Part shown: one piece after another, positions 12,901-27,000 of the stretch
Position numbering within the stretch: the first letter of the stretch is position 1
Layout: each line of letters opens with the position of its first letter
Source: Sacculina carcini
Lineage: Eukaryota; Arthropoda; Thecostraca; Sacculinidae
Direction of reading: 5' to 3'
DNA: 64,000 nt
Assembly (NCBI GenBank): GCA_916048095.2
Contig: OU696574.1
Location: forward strand, 4,639,001 to 4,703,000
The notes under the pieces: model-generated
Database searches by the model: none
Told to the model about the DNA's origin: nothing
Seen by the model: only the letters and a program-made list of their open reading frames with translations
Program-made: the position numbers and the translations under genes

Positions 12901-15900
12901 AACTATTTGTTATACATAAAAATAAATTGTACCATCGTGCTAGAAATCTTGTTTTCTACAATGCGGTATAATTTGTAATTTTCCAAAGTATATATGAAGT
13001 AAGTTACGGCGGTGTAAAGTCAAAAGGACATATTGCCAATTTGACAGCTATTATGCGCACTTGCGATTACACAGAAATATACTACTGTGTAGAGAATTTT
13101 GTGTTCTACAATATAAGCTATAATTTATACCCACAAATGATACAAAAAACGTGTAAAATTGGCAAAATTCTCAAATACATCCAAAATTACACTAGAACAC
13201 CGGGCGACTAAAATTAATTCATTTTTCTAATATTTCTCAGTAACTATTTGTTATACATAAAAATAAATTATACCATCGTGCTAGAAATTTTGTTTTCTAC
13301 AATACGGTATAATTTTTAATTTTCCAAAGTGTATCTAAAGGAAGTTACGGCGGTGTAAATTCAAAAGGACATATTGCCAATTTGACAGCTATTATGCTCA
13401 CTTGCGATTACACAGGAATATACTACTGTGTAGATAATTTTGTGTTCTACAAGATAAGCTAAAATTTATACCCACAAATGATACAAAAAACGTGTAAAAT
13501 TGGCAAAAATTTCAAATACATCCAAAATTACACTTCAACACCGGGCGACTAATTTTTTTTATTTTTCTACTATTTCTCAGTAACTATTTGTTACACATAG
13601 AAATAAATTATACCATCGTGCTATAAATCTTGTTTTCTACAATACGGTATATTTTGTAATTTTCCAAAGTGTATCTGAAGGAAGTTACGGCGGTGTAAAG
13701 TCAAAATGTCATGTTGCCAATTTGACAGCTATTATGCGCACTTGCGATTACACATGAATATACACTGATTAAATTTCACTGAAGTCCAATCACAATTTAC
13801 GCACTTGCGATTACACAAGAATATACTACTGTGTAGAGAATTTTATGTTCTACAATATAAGTTATAATTTATACCCACAAATGATACAAAAAACGTGTAA
13901 AATTGGCAAAATTCTCTATTACATCCAAAATTACACTTGAACACCGGGCGACTAAAATATATTCATTTCTCTACTATTTCTCAGTAAATATTTGTTATAC
14001 ATAAAAATAAATTGTACCATCGTGCTATAAATCTTGTTTTCTACAATGCGGTATAATTTGTAATTTTCCAAAGTATATATGAAGTAAGTTACGGCGGTGT
14101 AAAGTCAAAAGGACATATTGCCAATTTGACAGCTATTATGCGCACTTGCGATTACACAGAAAGATACTACTGTGTAGAGAATTTTGTGTTCTACAATATA
14201 AGCTATAATTTATACCCACAAATGATACAAAAAACGTGTAAAATTGGCAAAATTCTCAAATACATCCAAAATTACACTAGAACACCGGGCGACTAAAATT
14301 AATTCATTTTTCTACTATTTCTCAGTAAATATTTGTTATACATAAAAATAAATTGTACCATCGTGCTATAAATCTTGTTTTCTACAATGCGGTATAATTT
14401 GTAATTTTCCAAAGTATATATGAAGTAAGTTACGGCGGTGTAAAGTCAAAAGGACATATTGCCAATTTGACAGCTATTATGCGCACTTGCGATTACACAG
14501 AAAGATACTACTGTGTAGAGAATTTTGTGTTCTACAATATAAGCTATAATTTATACCCACAAATGATACAAAAAACGTGTAAAATTGGCAAAATTCTCAA
14601 ATACATCCAAAATTACACTAGAACACCGGGCGACTAAAATTAATTCATTTTTCTACTATTTCTCAGTAAATATTTGTTATACATAAAAATAAATTATACC
14701 ATCGTGCTATAAATCTTGTTTTCTACAATACGGTATAATTTGTAATTTTCCAAAGTGTATCTGAAGGAAGTTACGGCGGTGTAAAGTCAAAATGTCATGT
14801 TGCCAATTTGACAGCTATTATGCGCACTTGCGATTACACATGAATATACACTGATTCAATTTCACTGAAGTCCAATCACAATTTACGCACTTGCGATTAC
14901 ACAAGAATATACTACTGTGTAGAGAATTTTATGTTCTACAATATAAGTTATAATTTATACCCACAAATGATACAAAAAACGTGTAAAATTGGCAAAATTC
15001 TCTATTACATCCAAAATTACACTTGAACACCGGGCGACTAAAATATATTCATTTTTCTACTATTTCTCAGTAAATATTTGTTACACATAAAAATAAATTA
15101 TACCATCGTGCTAGAAATCTTGTTTTCTACAATACGGTATAATTTGTAATTTTCCAAAGTGTATCTGAAGGAAGTTTCGGCGGTGTAAATTCAAAAGGAC
15201 ATATTGCCAATTTGACAGCTATTATGCGCACTTGCGATTACACATGAATATACACTGATTTAATTTCACTGAAGTCCAATCACAATTTACGCACTTGCGA
15301 TTACACAGAAATATACTACTGTGTAGAGAATTTTGTGTTCTACAATATAGGCTATAATTTATACCCACAAATGATACAAAAAACGTGTAAAATTGGCAAA
15401 ATTCTCAAATACATCCAAAATTACACTAGAACACCGGGCGACTAAAATTAATTCATTTTTCTACTATTTCTCAGTAACTATTTGTTATACATAAAAATAA
15501 ATTGTACCATCGTGCTAGAAATCTTGTTTTCTACAATGCGGTATAATTTGTAATTTTCCAAAGTATATATGAAGTAAGTTACGGCGGTGTAAAGTCAAAA
15601 GGACATATTGCCAATTTGACAGCTATTATGCGCACTTGCGATTACACAGAAATATACTACTGTGTAGAGAATTTTGTGTTCTACAATATAAGCTATAATT
15701 TATACCCACAAATGATACAAAAAACGTGTAAAATTGGCAAAATTCTCAAATACATCCAAAATTACACTAGAACACCGGGCGACTAAAATTAATTCATTTT
15801 TCTAATATTTCTCAGTAACTATTTGTTATACATAAAAATAAATTATACCATCGTGCTATAAATCTTGTTTTCTACAATACGGTATAATTTGTAATTTTCC

Positions 15901-17447
15901 AAAGTGTATCTGAAGGAAGTTACGGCGGTGTAAAGTCAAAATGTCATGTTGCCAATTTGACAGCTATTATGCGCACTTGCGATTACACATGAATATACAC
16001 TGATTCAATTTCACTGAAGTCCAATCACAATTTACGCACTTGCGATTACACAAGAATATACTACTGTGTAGAGAATTTTATGTTCTACAATATAAGTTAT
16101 AATTTATACCCACAAATGATACAAAAAACGTGTAAAATTGGCAAAATTCTCTATTACATCCAAAATTACACTTGAACACCGGGCGACTAAAATATATTCA
16201 TTTTTCTACTATTTCTCAGTAAATATTTGTTACACATAAAAATAAATTATACCATCGTGCTAGAAATCTTGTTTTCTACAATACGGTATAATTTGTAATT
16301 TTCCAAAGTGTATCTGAAGGAAGTTTCGGCGGTGTAAATTCAAAAGGACATATTGCCAATTTGACAGCTATTATGCGCACTTGCGATTACACATGAATAT
16401 ACACTGATTTAATTTCACTGAAGTCCAATCACAATTTACGCACTTGCGATTACACAGAAATATACTACTGTGTAGAGAATTTTGTGTTCTACAATATAGG
16501 CTATAATTTATACCCACAAATGATACAAAAAACGTGTAAAATTGGCAAAATTCTCAAATACATCCAAAATTACACTAGAACACCGGGCGACTAAAATTAA
16601 TTCATTTTTCTACTATTTCTCAGTAACTATTTGTTATACATAAAAATAAATTGTACCATCGTGCTAGAAATCTTGTTTTCTACAATGCGGTATAATTTGT
16701 AATTTTCCAAAGTATATATGAAGTAAGTTACGGCGGTGTAAAGTCAAAAGGACATATTGCCAATTTGACAGCTATTATGCGCACTTGCGATTACACAGAA
16801 ATATACTACTGTGTAGAGAATTTTGTGTTCTACAATATAAGCTATAATTTATACCCACAAATGATACAAAAAACGTGTAAAATTGGCAAAATTCTCAAAT
16901 ACATCCAAAATTACACTAGAACACCGGGCGACTAAAATTAATTCATTTTTCTAATATTTCTCAGTAACTATTTGTTATACATAAAAATAAATTATACCAT
17001 CGTGCTAGAAATTTTGTTTTCTACAATACGGTATAATTTTTAATTTTCCAAAGTGTATCTAAAGGAAGTTACGGCGGTGTAAATTCAAAAGGACATATTG
17101 CCAATTTGACAGCTATTATGCTCACTTGCGATTACACAGGAATATACTACTGTGTAGATAATTTTGTGTTCTACAAGATAAGCTAAAATTTATACCCACA
17201 AATGATACAAAAAACGTGTAAAATTGGCAAAAATTTCAAATACATCCAAAATTACACTTCAACACCGGGCGACTAATTTTTTTTATTTTTCTACTATTTC
17301 TCAGTAACTATTTGTTACACATAGAAATAAATTATACCATCGTGCTATAAATCTTGTTTTCTACAATACGGTATATTTTGTAATTTTCCAAAGTGTATCT
17401 GAAGGAAGTTACGGCGGTGTAAAGTCAAAATGTCATGTTGCCAATTT
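10000..17447 (+). repeat. Two tandem 3,724-bp higher-order units
   Basis: Anchors give the order L S S L L S L L S S' (S' = 340 bp) from 10000 to 13724, and again from 13724 to 17448, each totalling exactly 3,724 bp. Marker variants at the same register support a block duplication: the GGTATATTTTG variant for GGTATAATTTG, and CACTTCAACACC for CACTTGAACACC. Confidence 0.85.
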
Positions 17448-20363
17448 GACAGCTATTATGCGCACTTGCGATTACACATGAATATACACTGATTCAATTT
17501 CACTGAAGTCCAATCACAATTTACGCACTTGCGATTACACAAGAATATACTACTGTGTAGAGAATTTTATGTTCTACAATATAAGTTATAATTTATACCC
17601 ACAAATGATACAAAAAACGTGTAAAATTGGCAAAATTCTCTATTACATCCAAAATTACACTTGAACACCGGGCGACTAAAATATATTCATTTCTCTACTA
17701 TTTCTCAGTAAATATTTGTTATACATAAAAATAAATTGTACCATCGTGCTATAAATCTTGTTTTCTACAATGCGGTATAATTTGTAATTTTCCAAAGTAT
17801 ATATGAAGTAAGTTACGGCGGTGTAAAGTCAAAAGGACATATTGCCAATTTGACAGCTATTATGCGCACTTGCGATTACACAGAAAGATACTACTGTGTA
17901 GAGAATTTTGTGTTCTACAATATAAGCTATAATTTATACCCACAAATGATACAAAAAACGTGTAAAATTGGCAAAATTCTCAAATACATCCAAAATTACA
18001 CTAGAACACCGGGCGACTAAAATTAATTCATTTTTCTAATATTTCTCAGTAACTATTTGTTATACATAAAAATAAATTATACCATCGTGCTATAAATCTT
18101 GTTTTCTACAATACGGTATAATTTGTAATTTTCCAAAGTGTATCTGAAGGAAGTTACGGCGGTGTAAAGTCAAAATGTCATGTTGCCAATTTGACAGCTA
18201 TTATGCGCACTTGCGATTACACATGAATATACACTGATTCAATTTCACTGAAGTCCAATCACAATTTACGCACTTGCGATTACACAAGAATATACTACTG
18301 TGTAGAGAATTTTATGTTCTACAATATAAGTTATAATTTATACCCACAAATGATACAAAAAACGTGTAAAATTGGCAAAATTCTCTATTACATCCAAAAT
18401 TACACTTGAACACCGGGCGACTAAAATATATTCATTTTTCTACTATTTCTCAGTAACTATTTGTTATACATAAAAATAAATTGTACCATCGTGCTATAAA
18501 TCTTGTTTTCTACAATGCGGTATAATTTGTAATTTTCCAAAGTATATATGAAGTAAGTTACGGCGGTGTAAAGTCAAAAGGACATATTGCCAATTTGACA
18601 GCTATTATGCGCACTTGCGATTACACAGAAAGATACTACTGTGTAGAGAATTTTGTGTTCTACAATATAAGCTATAATTTATACCCACAAATGATACAAA
18701 AAACGTGTAAAATTGGCAAAATTCTCAAATACATCCAAAATTACACTAGAACACCGGGCGACTAAAATTAATTCATTTTTCTACTATTTCTCAGTAAATA
18801 TTTGTTATACATAAAAATAAATTGTACCATCGTGCTATAAATCTTGTTTTCTACAATGCGGTATAATTTGTAATTTTCCAAAGTATATATGAAGTAAGTT
18901 ACGGCGGTGTAAAGTCAAAAGGACATATTGCCAATTTGACAGCTATTATGCGCACTTGCGATTACACAGAAAGATACTACTGTGTAGAGAATTTTGTGTT
19001 CTACAATATAAGCTATAATTTATACCCACAAATGATACAAAAAACGTGTAAAATTGGCAAAATTCTCAAATACATCCAAAATTACACTAGAACACCGGGC
19101 GACTAAAATTAATTCATTTTTCTAATATTTCTCAGTAACTATTTGTTATACATAAAAATAAATTATACCATCGTGCTATAAATCTTGTTTTCTACAATAC
19201 GGTATAATTTGTAATTTTCCAAAGTGTATCTGAAGGAAGTTACGGCGGTGTAAAGTCAAAATGTCATGTTGCCAATTTGACAGCTATTATGCGCACTTGC
19301 GATTACACATGAATATACACTGATTCAATTTCACTGAAGTCCAATCACAATTTACGCACTTGCGATTACACAAGAATATACTACTGTGTAGAGAATTTTA
19401 TGTTCTACAATATAAGTTATAATTTATACCCACAAATGATACAAAAAACGTGTAAAATTGGCAAAATTCTCAAATACATCCAAAATTACACTAGAACACC
19501 GGGCGACTAAAATTAATTCATTTTTCTACTATTTCTCAGTAACTATTTGTTATACATAAAAATAAATTGTACCATCGTGCTAGAAATCTTGTTTTCTACA
19601 ATACGGTATAATTTGTAATTTTCCAAAGTATATATGAAGTAAGTTACGGCGGTGTAAAGTCAAAAGGACATATTGCCAATTTGACAGCTATTATGCGCAC
19701 TTGCGATTACACAGAAATATACTACTGTGTAGATAATTTTGTGTTCTACAATATAAGCTATAATTTATACCCACAAATGATACAAAAAACGTGTAAAATT
19801 GGCAAAATTCTCAAATACATCCAAAATTACACTAGAACACCGGGCGACTAAAATTAATTCATTTTTCTAATATTTCTCAGTAACTATTTGTTATACATAA
19901 AAATAAACTATACCATCGTGCTAGAAATTTTGTTTTCTACAATACGGTATAATTTTTAATTTTCCAAAGTGTATCTAAAGGAAGTTACGGCGGTGTAAAT
20001 TCAAAAGGACATATTGCCAATTTGACAGCTATTATGCTCACTTGCGATTACACAGGAATATACTACTGTGTAGATAATTTTGTGTTCTACAAGATAAGCT
20101 AAAATTTATACCCACAAATGATACAAAAAACGTGTAAAATTGGCAAAAATTTCAAATACATCCAAAATTACACTTCAACACCGGGCGACTAATTTTTTTT
20201 ATTTTTCTACTATTTCTCAGTAACTATTTGTTACACATAGAAATAAATTATACCATCGTGCTATAAATCTTGTTTTCTACAATACGGTATATTTTGTAAT
20301 TTTCCAAAGTGTATCTGAAGGAAGTTACGGCGGTGTAAAGTCAAAATGTCATGTTGCCAATTT

Positions 20364-23300
20364 GACAGCTATTATGCGCACTTGCGATTACACATGAATA
20401 TACACTGATTCAATTTCACTGAAGTCCAATCACAATTTACGCACTTGCGATTACACAAGAATATACTACTGTGTAGAGAATTTTATGTTCTACAATATAA
20501 GTTATAATTTATACCCACAAATGATACAAAAAACGTGTAAAATTGGCAAAATTCTCTATTACATCCAAAATTACACTTGAACACCGGGCGACTAAAATAT
20601 ATTCATTTCTCTACTATTTCTCAGTAAATATTTGTTATACATAAAAATAAATTGTACCATCGTGCTATAAATCTTGTTTTCTACAATGCGGTATAATTTG
20701 TAATTTTCCAAAGTATATATGAAGTAAGTTACGGCGGTGTAAAGTCAAAAGGACATATTGCCAATTTGACAGCTATTATGCGCACTTGCGATTACACAGA
20801 AAGATACTACTGTGTAGAGAATTTTGTGTTCTACAATATAAGCTATAATTTATACCCACAAATGATACAAAAAACGTGTAAAATTGGCAAAATTCTCAAA
20901 TACATCCAAAATTACACTAGAACACCGGGCGACTAAAATTAATTCATTTTTCTACTATTTCTCAGTAAATATTTGTTATACATAAAAATAAATTGTACCA
21001 TCGTGCTATAAATCTTGTTTTCTACAATGCGGTATAATTTGTAATTTTCCAAAGTATATATGAAGTAAGTTACGGCGGTGTAAAGTCAAAAGGACATATT
21101 GCCAATTTGACAGCTATTATGCGCACTTGCGATTACACAGAAAGATACTACTGTGTAGAGAATTTTGTGTTCTACAATATAAGCTATAATTTATACCCAC
21201 AAATGATACAAAAAACGTGTAAAATTGGCAAAATTCTCAAATACATCCAAAATTACACTAGAACACCGGGCGACTAAAATTAATTCATTTTTCTAATATT
21301 TCTCAGTAACTATTTGTTATACATAAAAATAAATTATACCATCGTGCTATAAATCTTGTTTTCTACAATACGGTATAATTTGTAATTTTCCAAAGTGTAT
21401 CTGAAGGAAGTTACGGCGGTGTAAAGTCAAAATGTCATGTTGCCAATTTGACAGCTATTATGCGCACTTGCGATTACACATGAATATACACTGATTCAAT
21501 TTCACTGAAGTCCAATCACAATTTACGCACTTGCGATTACACAAGAATATACTACTGTGTAGAGAATTTTATGTTCTACAATATAAGTTATAATTTATAC
21601 CCACAAATGATACAAAAAACGTGTAAAATTGGCAAAATTCTCTATTACATCCAAAATTACACTTGAACACCGGGCGACTAAAATATATTCATTTTTCTAC
21701 TATTTCTCAGTAAATATTTGTTACACATAAAAATAAATTATACCATCGTGCTAGAAATCTTGTTTTCTACAATACGGTATAATTTGTAATTTTCCAAAGT
21801 GTATCTGAAGGAAGTTTCGGCGGTGTAAATTCAAAAGGACATATTGCCAATTTGACAGCTATTATGCGCACTTGCGATTACACATGAATATACACTGATT
21901 TAATTTCACTGAAGTCCAATCACAATTTACGCACTTGCGATTACACAGAAATATACTACTGTGTAGAGAATTTTGTGTTCTACAATATAGGCTATAATTT
22001 ATACCCACAAATGATACAAAAAACGTGTAAAATTGGCAAAATTCTCAAATACATCCAAAATTACACTAGAACACCGGGCGACTAAAATTAATTCATTTTT
22101 CTACTATTTATCAGTAACTATTTGTTATACATAAAAATAAATTGTACCATCGTGCTAGAAATCTTGTTTTCTACAATGCGGTATAATTTGTAATTTTCCA
22201 AAGTATATATGAAGTAAGTTACGGCGGTGTAAAGTCAAAAGGACATATTGCCAATTTGACAGCTATTATGCGCACTTGCGATTACACAGAAATATACTAC
22301 TGTGTAGAGAATTTTGTGTTCTACAATATAAGCTATAATTTATACCCACAAATGATACAAAAAACGTGTAAAATTGGCAAAATTCTCAAATACATCCAAA
22401 ATTACACTAGAACACCGGGCGACTAAAATTAATTCATTTTTCTAATATTTCTCAGTAACTATTTGTTATACATAAAAATAAATTATACCATCGTGCTATA
22501 AATCTTGTTTTCTACAATACGGTATAATTTGTAATTTTCCAAAGTGTATCTGAAGGAAGTTACGGCGGTGTAAAGTCAAAATGTCATGTTGCCAATTTGA
22601 CAGCTATTATGCGCACTTGCGATTACACATGAATATACACTGATTCAATTTCACTGAAGTCCAATCACAATTTACGCACTTGCGATTACACAAGAATATA
22701 CTACTGTGTAGAGAATTTTATGTTCTACAATATAAGTTATAATTTATACCCACAAATGATACAAAAAACGTGTAAAATTGGCAAAATTCTCTATTACATC
22801 CAAAATTACACTTGAACACCGGGCGACTAAAATATATTCATTTTTCTACTATTTCTCAGTAAATATTTGTTACACATAAAAATAAATTATACCATCGTGC
22901 TAGAAATCTTGTTTTCTACAATACGGTATAATTTGTAATTTTCCAAAGTGTATCTGAAGGAAGTTTCGGCGGTGTAAATTCAAAAGGACATATTGCCAAT
23001 TTGACAGCTATTATGCGCACTTGCGATTACACATGAATATACACTGATTTAATTTCACTGAAGTCCAATCACAATTTACGCACTTGCGATTACACAGAAA
23101 TATACTACTGTGTAGAGAATTTTGTGTTCTACAATATAGGCTATAATTTATACCCACAAATGATACAAAAAACGTGTAAAATTGGCAAAATTCTCAAATA
23201 CATCCAAAATTACACTAGAACACCGGGCGACTAAAATTAATTCATTTTTCTACTATTTCTCAGTAACTATTTGTTATACATAAAAATAAATTGTACCATC

Positions 23301-24087
23301 GTGCTAGAAATCTTGTTTTCTACAATGCGGTATAATTTGTAATTTTCCAAAGTATATATGAAGTAAGTTACGGCGGTGTAAAGTCAAAAGGACATATTGC
23401 CAATTTGACAGCTATTATGCGCACTTGCGATTACACAGAAATATACTACTGTGTAGAGAATTTTGTGTTCTACAATATAAGCTATAATTTATACCCACAA
23501 ATGATACAAAAAACGTGTAAAATTGGCAAAATTCTCAAATACATCCAAAATTACACTAGAACACCGGGCGACTAAAATTAATTCATTTTTCTAATATTTC
23601 TCAGTAACTATTTGTTATACATAAAAATAAATTATACCATCGTGCTAGAAATTTTGTTTTCTACAATACGGTATAATTTTTAATTTTCCAAAGTGTATCT
23701 AAAGGAAGTTACGGCGGTGTAAATTCAAAAAGACATATTGCCAATTTGACAGCTATTATGCTCACTTGCGATTACACAGGAATATACTACTGTGTAGATA
23801 ATTTTGTGTTCTACAAGATAAGCTAAAATTTATACCCACAAATGATACAAAAAACGTGTAAAATTGGCAAAAATTTCAAATACATCCAAAATTACACTTC
23901 AACACCGGGCGACTAATTTTTTTTATTTTTCTACTATTTCTCAGTAACTATTTGTTACACATAGAAATAAATTATACCATCGTGCTATAAATCTTGTTTT
24001 CTACAATACGGTATATTTTGTAATTTTCCAAAGTGTATCTGAAGGAAGTTACGGCGGTGTAAAGTCAAAATGTCATGTTGCCAATTT
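20364..24087 (+). repeat. Third copy of the 3,724-bp higher-order unit
   Basis: The order is again L S S L L S L L S S', totalling 3,724 bp. It is flanked by two 8-monomer blocks of 2,916 bp (17448-20363 and 24088-27003). Those two have equal length but different monomer order: L S L S S L S S' versus L S S S L L S S'. Confidence 0.85.
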
Positions 24088-27000
24088 GACAGCTATTATG
24101 CGCACTTGCGATTACACATGAATATACACTGATTCAATTTCACTGAAGTCCAATCACAATTTACGCACTTGCGATTACACAAGAATATACTACTGTGTAG
24201 AGAATTTTATGTTCTACAATATAAGTTATAATTTATACCCACAAATGATACAAAAAACGTGTAAAATTGGCAAAATTCTCTATTACATCCAAAATTACAC
24301 TTGAACACCGGGCGACTAAAATATATTCATTTTTCTACTATTTCTCAGTAAATATTTGTTATACATAAAAATAAATTGTACCATCGTGCTATAAATCTTG
24401 TTTTCTACAATGCGGTATAATTTGTAATTTTCCAAAGTATATATGAAGTAAGTTACGGCGGTGTAAAGTCAAAAGGACATATTGCCAATTTGACAGCTAT
24501 TATGCGCACTTGCGATTACACAGAAAGATACTACTGTGTAGAGAATTTTGTGTTCTACAATATAAGCTATAATTTATACCCACAAATGATACAAAAAACG
24601 TGTAAAATTGGCAAAATTCTCAAATACATCCAAAATTACACTAGAACACCGGGCGACTAAAATTAATTCATTTTTCTACTATTTCTCAGTAAATATTTGT
24701 TATACATAAAAATAAATTGTACCATCGTGCTATAAATCTTGTTTTCTACAATGCGGTATAATTTGTAATTTTCCAAAGTATATATGAAGTAAGTTACGGC
24801 GGTGTAAAGTCAAAAGGACATATTGCCAATTTGACAGCTATTATGCGCACTTGCGATTACACAGAAAGATACTACTGTGTAGAGAATTTTGTGTTCTACA
24901 ATATAAGCTATAATTTATACCCACAAATGATACAAAAAACGTGTAAAATTGGCAAAATTCTCAAATACATCCAAAATTACACTAGAACACCGGGCGACTA
25001 AAATTAATTCATTTTTCTAATATTTCTCAGTAACTATTTGTTATACATAAAAATAAATTATACCATCGTGCTATAAATCTTGTTTTCTACAATACGGTAT
25101 AATTTGTAATTTTCCAAAGTGTATCTGAAGGAAGTTTCGGCGGTGTAAATTCAAAAGGACATATTGCCAATTTGACAGCTATTATGCGCACTTGCAATTA
25201 CACAGGAATATACTACTGTGTAGAGAATTTTGTGTTCTACAATATAAGCTATAATTTATACCCACAAATGATACAAAAAACGTGTAAAATTGGCAAAATT
25301 CTCAAATACATCCAAAATTACACTAGAACACCGGGCGACTAAAATTAATTCATTTTTCTAATATTTCTCAGTAACTATTTGTTATACATAAAAATAAATT
25401 ATACCATCGTGCTATAAATCTTGTTTTCTACAATACGGTATAATTTGTAATTTTCCAAAGTGTATCTGAAGGAAGTTACGGCGGTGTAAAGTCAAAATGT
25501 CATGTTGCCAATTTGACAGCTATTATGCGCACTTGCGATTACACATGAATATACACTGATTCAATTTCACTGAAGTCCAATCACAATTTACGCACTTGCG
25601 ATTACACAAGAATATACTACTGTGTAGAGAATTTTATGTTCTACAATATAAGTTATAATTTATACCCACAAATGATACAAAAAACGTGTAAAATTGGCAA
25701 AATTCTCTATTACATCCAAAATTACACTTGAACACCGGGCGACTAAAATATATTCATTTTTCTACTATTTCTCAGTAAATATTTGTTACACATAAAAATA
25801 AATTATACCATCGTGCTAGAAATCTTGTTTTCTACAATACGGTATAATTTGTAATTTTCCAAAGTGTATCTGAAGGAAGTTTCGGCGGTGTAAATTCAAA
25901 AGGACATATTGCCAATTTGACAGCTATTATGCGCACTTGCGATTACACATGAATATACACTGATTTAATTTCACTGAAGTCCAATCACAATTTACGCACT
26001 TGCGATTACACAGAAATATACTACTGTGTAGAGAATTTTGTGTTCTACAATATAGGCTATAATTTATACCCACAAATGATACAAAAAACGTGTAAAATTG
26101 GCAAAATTCTCAAATACATCCAAAATTTCACTAGAACACCGGGCGACTAAAATTAATTCATTTTTCTACTATTTCTCAGTAACTATTTGTTATACATAAA
26201 AATAAATTGTACCATCGTGCTAGAAATCTTGTTTTCTACAATGCGGTATAATTTGTAATTTTCCAAAGTATATATGAAGTAAGTTACGGCGGTGTAAAGT
26301 CAAAAGGACATATTGCCAATTTGACAGCTATTATGCGCACTTGCGATTACACAGAAATATACTACTGTGTAGAGAATTTTGTGTTCTACAATATAAGCTA
26401 TAATTTATACCCACAAATGATACAAAAAACGTGTAAAATTGGCAAAATTCTCAAATACATCCAAAATTACACTAGAACACCGGGCGACTAAAATTAATTC
26501 ATTTTTCTAATATTTCTCAGTAACTATTTGTTATACATAAAAATAAATTATACCATCGTGCTAGAAATTTTGTTTTCTACAATACGGTATAATTTTTAAT
26601 TTTCCAAAGTGTATCTAAAGGAAGTTACGGCGGTGTAAATTCAAAAGGACATATTGCCAATTTGACAGCTATTATGCTCACTTGCGATTACACAGGAATA
26701 TACTACTGTGTAGATAATTTTGTGTTCTACAAGATAAGCTAAAATTTATACCCACAAATGATACAAAAAACGTGTAAAATTGGCAAAAATTTCAAATACA
26801 TCCAAAATTACACTTCAACACCGGGCGACTAATTTTTTTTATTTTTCTACTATTTCTCAGTAACTATTTGTTACACATAGAAATAAATTATACCATCGTG
26901 CTATAAATCTTGTTTTCTACAATACGGTATATTTTGTAATTTTCCAAAGTGTATCTGAAGGAAGTTACGGCGGTGTAAAGTCAAAATGTCATGTTGCCAA

